Shown here piece by piece: positions 1 through 5,248 of a stretch of DNA of 5,905 nucleotides. The number at the start of each line of letters is the position of its first letter. Position 1 is the first letter of the stretch. The DNA comes from Gemmatimonadota bacterium (lineage in GTDB: Bacteria; Gemmatimonadota; Gemmatimonadetes; Longimicrobiales; RSA9). Both the position numbers and the translations under genes were made by a program. The stretch is taken from NCBI GenBank assembly GCA_019689775.1, contig JADGGV010000273.1, positions 1 to 5,905 of the forward strand. Direction: 5' to 3'. The notes under the pieces are model-generated. The model saw nothing but the letters and a program-made list of their open reading frames with translations, did not search any database and was not told where the DNA came from.

Positions 1-6
1 ATGACG

Positions 7-36
7 AGCCGCGGCGGTCGATCGACCGCCGCGGCT
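7..36. terminator. Perfect 30-bp palindrome, possible bidirectional terminator
   Basis: Bases 7-36 form an exact inverted repeat centred between 21 and 22. As RNA it would fold into a 13-bp, almost all G/C stem closed by a GATC tetraloop. It lies about 30 bases beyond the stop codon of the minus-strand arsR-type gene, where a terminator is expected. On the plus strand it is followed by TTCACGTT, a weak T-rich tail; on the minus strand there is no T-run. It may therefore end a plus-strand gene lying to the left of the window, or serve both directions. The symmetry is seen directly; the terminator role is inferred. Confidence 0.5.
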
Positions 37-67
37 TCACGTTCCGGCGCGGGGTCGGGCGGCGCGC

Positions 68-373
68 TCAGGCCACGGGCCGCAGCAGTCGCTCGAGCAC
101 GGCGAGGTGGGCGCGCAGCTCCTCGCGGCGTAGCCGGTTCAGCGTCCAGAGGCCGTTCTTGCGGCGCTCGATGATGCCGGCGGTCTCGAGGACGGCGAGA
201 TGGTGCGAGATGAGGGACGGCGAGAGGCCGAGCGCCTGGCCGATCTTGCCACAGGAGAGGTCGGTGGCCTCCACGGAGAGGAGTTCCACGATACGAAAGC
301 GGTTCTCGTCCGACAGCGCGGCCAGGACCCTTACGAGCGGCCTCGATGGCTGCGCCTCCTGCGCTCCTGCCAC
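68..373 (-). CDS. ArsR/SmtB-family winged-helix transcriptional repressor
   Basis: A 101-residue single-domain DNA-binding protein, the usual length for ArsR/SmtB repressors, which bind operators as dimers and release them on a metal or other signal. The first helix reads LAALSDENRFRIVELL (about residues 17-32). The helix-turn-helix follows at about 42-63, with recognition helix SPSLISHHLAVLETAG, and the beta-wing is ERRKNGLWTLNRL (69-81). The start is GTG, chosen because GGAGG sits 5 bases upstream and no good alternative exists. The only cysteine is Cys41. The CxC metal motif of classical ArsR and the CadC/SmtB Cys/His sites are not visible, so the signal is unknown; it could be a non-metal sensor. 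It lies 94 bp downstream of the DUF6941-like gene on the same strand and may be cotranscribed with it. Confidence 0.93.
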   Translation of the reverse strand: MAGAQEAQPSRPLVRVLAALSDENRFRIVELLSVEATDLSCGKIGQALGLSPSLISHHLAVLETAGIIERRKNGLWTLNRLRREELRAHLAVLERLLRPVA

Positions 374-428
374 AAAATCCTCCGGCGACGGTCAGGCCTC
401 GCGGCGGTAGCCCACGGTGTGCTGCGCT

Positions 429-434
429 AGCATA
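429..434 (-). promoter_or_regulatory. Possible -10 box for the arsR-type gene
   Basis: On the minus strand this reads TATGCT, matching four of six positions of TATAAT. It would give a leader of roughly 45-50 nt before the GTG start at 373. No good -35 box lies 16-18 bases upstream. This is a weak candidate based on one hexamer only. Confidence 0.2.
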
Positions 435-460
435 CCCGGACCTGGCCGCTTGGATCCGGG
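435..460 (-). terminator. Hairpin between the DUF6941-like gene and the arsR-type gene
   Basis: CCCGGACC (435-442) pairs with GATCCGGG (453-460), giving an 8-bp stem with one G-U pair and a 10-base loop. It begins 8 bases past the stop of the minus-strand DUF6941-like gene, but no T-run follows. It could be a weak or Rho-assisted terminator, or only a 3' end protecting structure. Confidence 0.25.
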
Positions 461-467
461 GCGTCGC

Positions 468-863
468 TCAGGGGTGTTTCCCGACAAAGAGCGGGATGGC
501 CCGGCGAACCTGGTCGCCGGCGAGGACGTCGAAGTAGTAGCGCCCGGGATGCGGGAAGACGACGCGTTGCAGCGGGAGGACCAGCCGGGTGCGCGGCGGC
601 GCGCGGTCCGCGGCTCGCGCCTCGACCTCGGTGTGTCCCTCGATGGTCAGGATCCGGGTGCCGGCCTCGTCCACGAGGTCGGCGCGCAGCGGCTGGAGGC
701 CGACCTCGTCGGCGGCCCATTCGACCACCAGGACGACGACCATACGCTCCTGAACGGCGGGGAAGCCGGGCGCGTAGTACTCGAAGCGAACGCCGTGTAC
801 ATCGAAGTTGCCGTCGGTGCGCTCGCGGACGTCGTCGGCGGCAAGGGCGAGAACCAATTCCAT
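468..863 (-). CDS. DUF6941-like hypothetical protein
   Basis: A 131-residue soluble protein with no signal peptide or membrane segment. It resembles the uncharacterised DUF6941 family in layout. A short N-terminal strand (MELVLALAADDV) is followed by a 'naming' strand (FDVHGVRFEYYAPGFPAVQE, about 20-39). Next come a hydrophobic strand (VVVLVVEW, 42-49), a segment reading LVDEAGTRILTIEG (63-76), and a C-terminal FPHPGRYYFDVL strand pair (103-114). The pattern suggests an all-beta sandwich fold. No catalytic motif is visible and no function is known to me. The ATG lacks a Shine-Dalgarno sequence; a possible promoter ends just upstream, so the message may be nearly leaderless. It diverges from the PIG-L gene and precedes the arsR-type gene on the same strand. 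The family call is from recalled pattern, not a search. Confidence 0.75.
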   Translation of the reverse strand: MELVLALAADDVRERTDGNFDVHGVRFEYYAPGFPAVQERMVVVLVVEWAADEVGLQPLRADLVDEAGTRILTIEGHTEVEARAADRAPPRTRLVLPLQRVVFPHPGRYYFDVLAGDQVRRAIPLFVGKHP

Positions 864-871
864 GGGGCGGG

Positions 872-900
872 AATGTCGCCGGAGCGGCGGCGGTCGTCAA
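872..900 (-). promoter_or_regulatory. Possible promoter for the DUF6941-like gene
   Basis: The minus strand reads TTGACG (900-895), 17 bases of spacer, then GACATT (877-872). The -35 box matches five of six consensus bases, the -10 box only three. Transcription would start near 865, almost at the ATG whose first base is 863. This fits the lack of a ribosome binding site and implies a leaderless or near-leaderless message. Confidence 0.35.
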
Positions 901-973
901 CGTCGCCCGCGGCGACGGTAGCCGCGCCGCCGGCGTGGCGGAGGCGGGAACCACGAGGCACGAGCAAACCACG

Positions 974-1675
974 ATGGCCGATACGACACGTCGCACGCTG
1001 CTGGTTGGGCTGAGTCATCCGGACGACGAGGTGGGCTGCCTGGGCGCGATCGCCGCCCAGGTCGCGAAGGGGGATCGCGTGGTGCTGGTGTGGCTGACGC
1101 GAGGCGCGATGACGGAGGCGCTCGGTCCGCTGCCCGGCGAGGAGATCGCGCGGCGGCGCGAGGAGCACGGACTCGAGGTGGCGGCGATGCTGGGGGTCGA
1201 GGCGCGCTTCCTGGACTTCGAGGACACGTGGGTGGAGGCCACGGCCGAGAACGCGCACCGGGTCGCGCGCGTGGTCGCGGAGATCCAGCCGGACGCGGTG
1301 CTGACGTGGGGCGAGGCGTGGCGCCGCGGGATGCGCCACCCCGACCACCAGGCGACGGGCAAGCTCCTGCGCGATGCCGTGATGCTGGCGCGCGTCGCGC
1401 GGGGGGTGGCGCCGCTCCCGCCGCACCGCGCGGCGTGCCCCATCTTCACGCTGCGCGAGGAGCCGTCGCTGCTCCCGGCGGCGGCCGTGGACGTCACGCC
1501 GCACGAGGCGGTGATCCACGCCGTGGCGGAGTACTACCGCGCCCGGGTGGGCTGGCCGCCGGATGCATGGCTGCGCGAGCGGTTGGCGCGGGCGGGCGCG
1601 CGCTGGGGGGTCGCGGCCGCCGAGGAGTACGACGCCTGGGAGACGCCCGGCGGGCTGTTCACGTCACTGATCTGA
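974..1675 (+). CDS. PIG-L/LmbE-family zinc-dependent deacetylase
   Basis: A 233-residue cytoplasmic protein of the PIG-L family, whose members remove N-acetyl groups from GlcNAc-type glycoconjugates or related molecules using zinc (for example MshB, BshB). The signature SHPDDE is at residues 14-19: His15 and Asp18 should bind zinc and Asp17 should act as general base. The second motif HPDH (122-125) supplies the third zinc ligand (His125) and the catalytic His122. A Rossmann-like start (TLLVGLSHPDDE) and RRREEHGLEVAAMLGV helix are typical. The ATG at 974 puts the first strand close to the N-terminus as usual; an in-frame GTG at 935 would add 13 unlikely residues. GAGG at 955-958 is rather distant. 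The substrate cannot be told from sequence, and no bacillithiol or mycothiol genes are adjacent. The last 12 bases overlap the 3' end of the opposing PRC-barrel gene. Confidence 0.93.
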   Translation: MADTTRRTLLVGLSHPDDEVGCLGAIAAQVAKGDRVVLVWLTRGAMTEALGPLPGEEIARRREEHGLEVAAMLGVEARFLDFEDTWVEATAENAHRVARVVAEIQPDAVLTWGEAWRRGMRHPDHQATGKLLRDAVMLARVARGVAPLPPHRAACPIFTLREEPSLLPAAAVDVTPHEAVIHAVAEYYRARVGWPPDAWLRERLARAGARWGVAAAEEYDAWETPGGLFTSLI

Positions 1676-2527
1676 GGCCGGCGGGCAGCGGAAGTCGGGC
1701 CGATCGAAGCGACGCGTCCCCTGGAGCCGGGCGTCGAGCGCCGCACGGAGCTCGTCCTCGGCCGCGCGCGTGAGCTCGCCGGCGGGCGCCGGCGGGAGCG
1801 AGGCGAGGTCCTCGGCGGCGAGGCCGGCGACGCGGACGCGCGCGGCGTCGGCGTCCAGCGCGAGGAGGCCGACGGGGAGCAGAACCCGCGCGTTCCCGTC
1901 GAGGCGGGCGACGGCGTAGCGGACCTTGCGGGCGGCGGGATCGACGACGAGATCCTCGACGGCGCCCACGTCGTCGCCGCGGCAGTCGGTGAGGCGCCAG
2001 CCGCGGACGTCGGCCTCGCCCTCGGCGACGCGGTATCCGGGGAGCCGGGAGAGCGGCGCGAGCTCGCTGCGGGGGACGGCGAGCGCGGGCGCGACGATCG
2101 GGTGCTCGCCGGCGTAGAGGCCGCCGTGGTCGTAGGCGGGGTGCGCGTAGTAGCGCCCGCCGGCGAAGACGCGGCAGTGCGCGGCGAGGACGCGGCCCTG
2201 GAAGGCGTCGTCGAGCGGCGCGTCGGGCTCGAAGGTCGGGATCGTCTCCAGGTCGTCGCGCGTCGCGGCGCGCAGCCGGACCTGCGGCGCCTCGCCGTGG
2301 CGCTCGACGCGGGCGTGCCCGATCGGCACCAGGACGTGGCGGCCCGTGCCGTGGACGTCGACGTCGAGGTAGCGGATTAGGCCCGTGGCGGCGTCGGCGA
2401 GCGCGCCGAACACCTCGCCGAAGTAGGCGCCCCGCGCGTCGGCCGCGGGTGTTCCGGCGAGGTCGGGCACCGGCTGGAGCGGCTCGGGACGCTCGTCGTC
2501 GGGGGGGCACTCGGGGAGCTCGGTCAT
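1664..2527 (-). CDS. Tandem PRC-barrel domain protein
   Basis: A 287-residue protein built from two PRC-barrel domains, the fold shared by the cytoplasmic part of the photosynthetic reaction centre H subunit and the ribosome maturation factor RimM. Domain 1 spans about 31-100 and domain 2 about 173-245. Domain 2 is classical: GDDVGAVEDLVVDP, then KVRYAVARLDG, then RVLLPVGLLALD. Equivalent stretches in domain 1 (YLDVDVHGTGRHVLVPIG and ATRDDLETIPTF versus AAEDLASLPP) indicate internal duplication. The linker carries GGRYYAHPAYDHGGLY (123-138). There is no membrane helix, unlike the true H subunit, and no photosynthesis gene is nearby, so a reaction-centre role is not supported. The start at ATG 2527 follows a poor ribosome binding site. 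The gene diverges from metK, sharing its 246-bp upstream region. The cellular role is unknown; PRC-barrels usually mediate protein or RNA contacts. Confidence 0.88.
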   Translation of the reverse strand: MTELPECPPDDERPEPLQPVPDLAGTPAADARGAYFGEVFGALADAATGLIRYLDVDVHGTGRHVLVPIGHARVERHGEAPQVRLRAATRDDLETIPTFEPDAPLDDAFQGRVLAAHCRVFAGGRYYAHPAYDHGGLYAGEHPIVAPALAVPRSELAPLSRLPGYRVAEGEADVRGWRLTDCRGDDVGAVEDLVVDPAARKVRYAVARLDGNARVLLPVGLLALDADAARVRVAGLAAEDLASLPPAPAGELTRAAEDELRAALDARLQGTRRFDRPDFRCPPASDQ

Positions 2528-2562
2528 GGCGCATCGCCGCAGGGGTCCGGGGGCCGAGGGTG

Positions 2563-2578
2563 CAAGGTGCATTCCTTG
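2563..2578. promoter_or_regulatory. Short dyad overlapping the metK -35 box
   Basis: CAAGG-N6-CCTTG forms a 16-bp interrupted dyad whose right arm covers the first three bases of the TTGACA box. Placement over a -35 element between two divergent genes would suit a repressor operator, but five-base arms occur often by chance and no regulator is linked to it. Confidence 0.25.
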
Positions 2579-2605
2579 ACAGGCGGGCGGCGCGGCCCGT
2601 ACGTT
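2576..2605 (+). promoter_or_regulatory. Sigma70-type promoter for metK
   Basis: A perfect TTGACA (2576-2581) is followed after 18 bases by TACGTT (2600-2605), which keeps the key T, A and final T of the -10 box. Transcription would start near 2612, giving a leader of about 160 nt that contains the SAM-II aptamer. Its position upstream of a recognisable riboswitch supports it independently. Confidence 0.65.
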
Positions 2606-2661
2606 CGGCCTCGCGGGCGCCCCGTGTGGCGGCGGGGCATGGCGACGCGGCTTGCGGCGCC

Positions 2662-2719
2662 GACGTGGGATTTGATTCGGCAGCTTGTGCCCCACGTTAA
2701 ACAAGGCACTAAAGAGCCG
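2662..2719 (+). promoter_or_regulatory. SAM-II riboswitch aptamer upstream of metK
   Basis: This is the H-type pseudoknot of the SAM-II (metA motif) riboswitch, which binds S-adenosylmethionine and lowers expression of the downstream gene. P1 is ACGTGGG (2663-2669) with CCCACGT (2691-2697), extended by a G-U pair. The 21-base loop starts ATTTGATT, matching the conserved U-rich strand. It then offers CGGC (2678-2681) and GTGC (2687-2690). These pair with GCCG (2716-2719) and GCAC (2706-2709) downstream, forming the pseudoknot. The 3' strand shows the conserved TTAAACAA (2697-2704) and CTAAAG (2709-2714). Architecture, strand order and conserved nucleotides all fit, and the downstream gene makes SAM. 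SAM-V has a similar fold and is the main alternative class. Confidence 0.92.
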
Positions 2720-2754
2720 GAGGCCCGCTGCCGAGTCTCCCGGCGGCGGGCTTC
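2720..2754 (+). terminator. Hairpin after the SAM-II aptamer, candidate expression platform
   Basis: Bases 2720-2733 pair with 2741-2754 in a 14-bp stem containing two G-U pairs and a 7-base loop (AGTCTCC). The stem abuts the last paired base of the aptamer pseudoknot and ends 10 bases before the metK ribosome binding site. The bases after it (GGCGTTTCC) are only weakly T-rich, so it is a poor intrinsic terminator. It could be an attenuator, a Rho-related structure, or a spacer helix stacking on the pseudoknot. The stem is seen; its role is inferred. Confidence 0.45.
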
Positions 2755-2773
2755 GGCGTTTCCTGGAGGATCG

Positions 2774-3952
2774 ATGGCCGGCGAGTTCATCCTGACGAGC
2801 GAGTCCGTGTCCGAGGGGCACCCCGACAAGGTCGCGGACCGGATCAGCGACGCGGTGCTGGACGCGCACCTGGCGCGCGATCCGGAGGCGCGCGTGGCGT
2901 GCGAGACGCTGGTGACGCAGAACTTCGTCTGCGTTGCGGGCGAGGTGCGCAGCGCGGCTCCGCTCGACGCGGCCGAGATCGACGCGATCGCGCGGGACGC
3001 CGTCCGCGATATCGGCTACGTCGATTTCGACGGGCGCTTCTCGGCCGATCAGATCGAGGTGCACGTCCGGCTGCACGCGCAGTCGCCGGAGATCGCCTCG
3101 GCGGTCGACAAGGTCGATCGGCGCGCGCAGGGCGCGGGCGACCAGGGGATGATGTTCGGCTACGCCACGGACGAGACGCCGGAGCTGATGCCGGCGCCGA
3201 TCACGTGGGCGCACGCGCTGACGGCCGGGCTGGCGGCGGCGCGCAAATCGCGGCGCGTCGACTGGCTGCGCCCCGATGCGAAGAGCCAGGTCTCGGTGCG
3301 CTACCAGGACGGGCAGCCGATGGAGATCACGCGGATCGTGGTCTCGACCCAGCATGCACCGGAGGTCGGGATCGAGACGATCCGGGCGTTCGTGCTCGAC
3401 GAGGTGATCCCGGCGGCGCTACCGGCCGACCGGCTGCCGCCGGGGTGGGCCGACCGGGTGCTCGTCAACCCGTCGGGCTCGTTCGTGGAGGGCGGGCCGG
3501 CCACCGACACGGGGCTGACGGGGCGCAAGATCATCGTCGACACCTACGGCGGCGCGGCGCGGCACGGCGGTGGCGCGTTCAGCGGGAAGGACCCCTCGAA
3601 GGTAGACCGGTCGGGTGCGTACGCCGCACGCTGGGCGGCGAAGAACGTCGTCGCCGCCGGGCTGGCGCGGCGCTGCGAGATCTGCGTGGCGTACGCGATC
3701 GGCGTGGCCGAGCCGGTCGCGATCGGCGTCGAGACGTTCGGCACCGCGCAGACCGCCGAGCACCTGATCCGCGACTTCGTCCGCACGCGCTTCGACCTCA
3801 CGCCGCGGGGCATCATCGAGGATCTGGACCTGCTGCGCCCGATCTATGCGCCGACCTCGTCCTACGGCCACTTCGGCCGCACACCCGACGCCTCGCGCAC
3901 CTTCCCGTGGGAGGCGGTGGTCGTCGAGCCCGTGGCGCAGGTGTACGCGTGA
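2774..3952 (+). CDS. metK: S-adenosylmethionine synthetase (methionine adenosyltransferase)
   Basis: This enzyme makes S-adenosylmethionine from ATP and L-methionine, releasing phosphate and pyrophosphate; it is the cell's main source of methyl donor and normally a cytoplasmic homotetramer. The 392-residue length is close to the usual 380-400. All signatures are present: SESVSEGHPDKVADRISD (9-26) with the ATP-site GHPDK at 15-19, GAGDQGMMFGYA (120-131), and the P-loop-like GGGAFSGKDPSKVDRSGAY (265-283). The C-terminal RPIYAPTSSYGHFGR (355-369) is also typical. The ATG at 2774 is chosen because GGAGGA (2765-2770) lies just ahead; the frame stays open upstream through the riboswitch, but that stretch is leader RNA. 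Expression is probably repressed by SAM through the aptamer at 2662-2719. The gene appears intact. Confidence 0.98.
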   Translation: MAGEFILTSESVSEGHPDKVADRISDAVLDAHLARDPEARVACETLVTQNFVCVAGEVRSAAPLDAAEIDAIARDAVRDIGYVDFDGRFSADQIEVHVRLHAQSPEIASAVDKVDRRAQGAGDQGMMFGYATDETPELMPAPITWAHALTAGLAAARKSRRVDWLRPDAKSQVSVRYQDGQPMEITRIVVSTQHAPEVGIETIRAFVLDEVIPAALPADRLPPGWADRVLVNPSGSFVEGGPATDTGLTGRKIIVDTYGGAARHGGGAFSGKDPSKVDRSGAYAARWAAKNVVAAGLARRCEICVAYAIGVAEPVAIGVETFGTAQTAEHLIRDFVRTRFDLTPRGIIEDLDLLRPIYAPTSSYGHFGRTPDASRTFPWEAVVVEPVAQVYA

Positions 3953-4023
3953 CGGTCGAGGCGACGGCCATCCACCGGCCCGCCGGGGGGCCGACAGCGC
4001 GGCGTCCGCGCGCCGTGCCGGGG

Positions 4024-4045
4024 CGGCCGCCCGCCAGGGCGGCCG
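4024..4045 (+). terminator. Hairpin downstream of metK
   Basis: CGGCCGCCC (4024-4032) and GGGCGGCCG (4037-4045) form a perfect 9-bp stem with a GCCA loop, 71 bases past the metK stop and 24 bases before the Nudix gene. There is no T-run after it. It may terminate metK transcripts partly or separate the two genes by RNA processing; the lack of a U-tract keeps confidence low. Confidence 0.35.
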
Positions 4046-4069
4046 ACGGCGCCTCCACGTCCACGAGGA

Positions 4070-4597
4070 ATGCGCATCCAGCGTAGCACGTCGGCGGGCG
4101 TCGTCGTCTTCTTCCGGCGGGCCGACGGCGGCCTCGAGATCCTCCTGCTGCTGTCCCGGCTGACGAAGCGCCCACTCTGGGAGTTCCCGAAGGGCGGCGT
4201 GCAGCCGGGCGAGACGACGCTCCAGGCGGCGCTGCGCGAGCTCGCGGAAGAGACCGGGCTGTCCGCCGCCGACATCCGCCTGGTGCCGGGCTTCGAGTGG
4301 AGCGAGTCGTACCGCTTCAACCTCGGCGACACCGAGCCCCGCACGCTGGTGCGCAAGCACGTCACGTACTACCTGGCCGAGGCGTTCCGCCGCGACGTGC
4401 GGATCGCCGAGGCGGAGACCTCCGCCTACGCCTGGTTGCCGCTCCCGGAGGCCGTCCGGAGGGTTCGCTATCCGGGACGCCGCCGGATGCTCCGCGCCGC
4501 GGCGGCGCTGCTCGGCATGAGCCCGGAGGAGCTGGGGCCGCCCGCGCGCGACGGCGGGGGCGGCGGCGAGCGCCCGAGCGGGCGCGGCACGAGGTGA
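4070..4597 (+). CDS. Nudix hydrolase, diadenosine tetraphosphatase (NUDT2)-like
   Basis: A 175-residue cytoplasmic Nudix protein that should cleave a nucleoside diphosphate linked to another moiety, using Mg2+. The Nudix box fits G-x5-E-x7-REUxEExGU exactly: Gly42, Glu48, then REL.EE.GL at 56-64. Start (TSAGVVVFF), LWEFPKGG just before the box, and SESYRF (78-83) followed by VRKHVTYYLAEA (94-105) resemble asymmetric Ap4A hydrolases of the NUDT2 type, so diadenosine polyphosphates are the likeliest substrate. Other dinucleotides or capped RNA cannot be excluded. The last 17 residues are a Gly/Arg-rich tail beside the homopolymer region and may be unreliable. The start ATG is nearly touching GAGGA (4065-4069), an unusually short spacing, but no other start lies in the spacer after metK. 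It is 117 bp downstream of metK on the same strand. Confidence 0.92.
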   Translation: MRIQRSTSAGVVVFFRRADGGLEILLLLSRLTKRPLWEFPKGGVQPGETTLQAALRELAEETGLSAADIRLVPGFEWSESYRFNLGDTEPRTLVRKHVTYYLAEAFRRDVRIAEAETSAYAWLPLPEAVRRVRYPGRRRMLRAAAALLGMSPEELGPPARDGGGGGERPSGRGTR

Positions 4598-4710
4598 CGC
4601 CGCGGGGGCCCCCCCCCGCCCCGCCCCGCCCCGGCGGGGGGGGGGGGGCGGGCGGGGGCGGGCCCCCCCCGCGCCCCCCCCCCCCGCCACACCCCCGGGG
4701 GGGGGGGGGG
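4598..4710. repeat. Low-complexity G/C homopolymer region
   Basis: From 4598 to 4688 there are 91 consecutive bases with no A or T, including C9 (4609-4617), G13 (4636-4648), C8 (4663-4670) and C12 (4674-4685); G14 follows at 4697-4710. C-rich blocks face G-rich blocks, so long hairpins or G-quadruplexes could form between the convergent Nudix and zinc-ribbon genes, as in a terminator region. Run lengths like these are very prone to sequencing and assembly error, and the exact bases should not be trusted. Confidence 0.85.
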
Positions 4711-4718
4711 CCGCATCC

Positions 4719-4734
4719 AGGCCGGCGCCGGCCT
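4719..4734. terminator. 16-bp palindrome at the 3' end of the zinc-ribbon gene
   Basis: An exact 16-bp palindrome (AGGCCGGCGCCGGCCT) begins within the stop codon of the minus-strand zinc-ribbon gene. As RNA it gives a 6-bp stem with a GCGC loop. It has the position of a terminator between convergent genes but no T-run on either side. Confidence 0.35.
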
Positions 4735-5248
4735 ACTCCGAGATCATCGTCCGCAGGCGACCCGTGAGCGTCGGCTCCGACAGCGCCATCGCCTGGTGCA
4801 GGATCTCGTCGTACGTCCCGCCGCTGAACGGCGCCTCACCGTCCGAGCAGATCCGACCGAGCGGGCCCACGAAGAGGAGCTGCCCCCGCCACGCAGGGCC
4901 CTCGCACCACGTCTGCAACAGGACCCGCCAGGCACGACCGTCGACGACCAGACCGCACAGCTCCGTGGTCCGCGTCGACGGCGTGGCGGCGGGGGGCGTC
5001 CGGGGGTGGACCGTCTCGCACACGCGCGACACACCTTGCCACCCACACCTCGCACACCAGCGCGAATGGAGCCGCTCACCGCCGCCCAACGCGATCCATC
5101 GCAGCCAGCGGGCGGCCAACCGGAACGTCTCGGTGCCACAGATGGGGCAGGAGCGTCCGGTGGGGAGTCCGCGGAGGCTGATTGCCGCGCTCAATGCGAG
5201 CGGCAGCACGATGACGAGGGCGAGATATAAAGCTGTGAGCGACAACAT
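4733..5248 (-). CDS. Membrane-anchored zinc-ribbon protein of unknown function
   Basis: A 171-residue protein in three parts. Residues 3-24 (LSLTALYLALVIVLPLALSAAI) form one hydrophobic helix, probably an N-terminal membrane anchor. Residues 34-68 carry CPIC (34-37) and CARC (65-68), a CxxC-x27-CxxC pattern typical of a zinc ribbon; Trp64 and Trp70 flank the second knuckle. After a Pro/Thr-rich linker (81-95) a C-terminal domain runs from about 97 to 171, with LVVDGRAWRVLLQTW, WRGQLLFVGPLGR and FSGGTYDEILHQAMALSE. It looks like a small alpha/beta module I cannot name. The ATG at 5248 is chosen because the helix starts immediately there. The frame stays open upstream to 5566, but that extension would cross the divergent lipoprotein promoter and is low-complexity. 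No clear ribosome binding site is seen. The role is unknown. Confidence 0.8.
   Translation of the reverse strand: MLSLTALYLALVIVLPLALSAAISLRGLPTGRSCPICGTETFRLAARWLRWIALGGGERLHSRWCARCGWQGVSRVCETVHPRTPPAATPSTRTTELCGLVVDGRAWRVLLQTWCEGPAWRGQLLFVGPLGRICSDGEAPFSGGTYDEILHQAMALSEPTLTGRLRTMISE

Noticed and set aside
427..996. 189-residue minus-strand frame over the DUF6941-like gene
   Set aside because: Arg/Pro-rich out-of-frame translation without recognisable motifs; the alternative frame gives a coherent beta-rich protein.
417..1013. 198-residue plus-strand frame opposite the DUF6941-like gene
   Set aside because: It is antisense to a better-supported gene, lacks a ribosome binding site and any domain, and overlaps the deacetylase start.
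1664..2527. Photosynthetic reaction centre H subunit
   Set aside because: The PRC-barrel fold fits, but there is no transmembrane helix and no photosynthesis genes in the window.
2567..2773. N-terminal extension of metK in frame to an ATG at 2567
   Set aside because: It would translate the promoter -10 region, the SAM-II aptamer and the following hairpin; MetK proteins start at the residues encoded from 2774, where a proper ribosome binding site lies.
1664..3355. 563-residue minus-strand reading frame extending the PRC-barrel gene upstream
   Set aside because: Its first half is antisense to metK and Arg-rich, as expected for a shadow frame in GC-rich DNA; the real protein starts at 2527.
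3419..4690. 423-residue minus-strand reading frame antisense to metK and the Nudix gene
   Set aside because: Arg/Ala/Pro-rich shadow with no domain signature; both plus-strand genes under it have complete family motifs.
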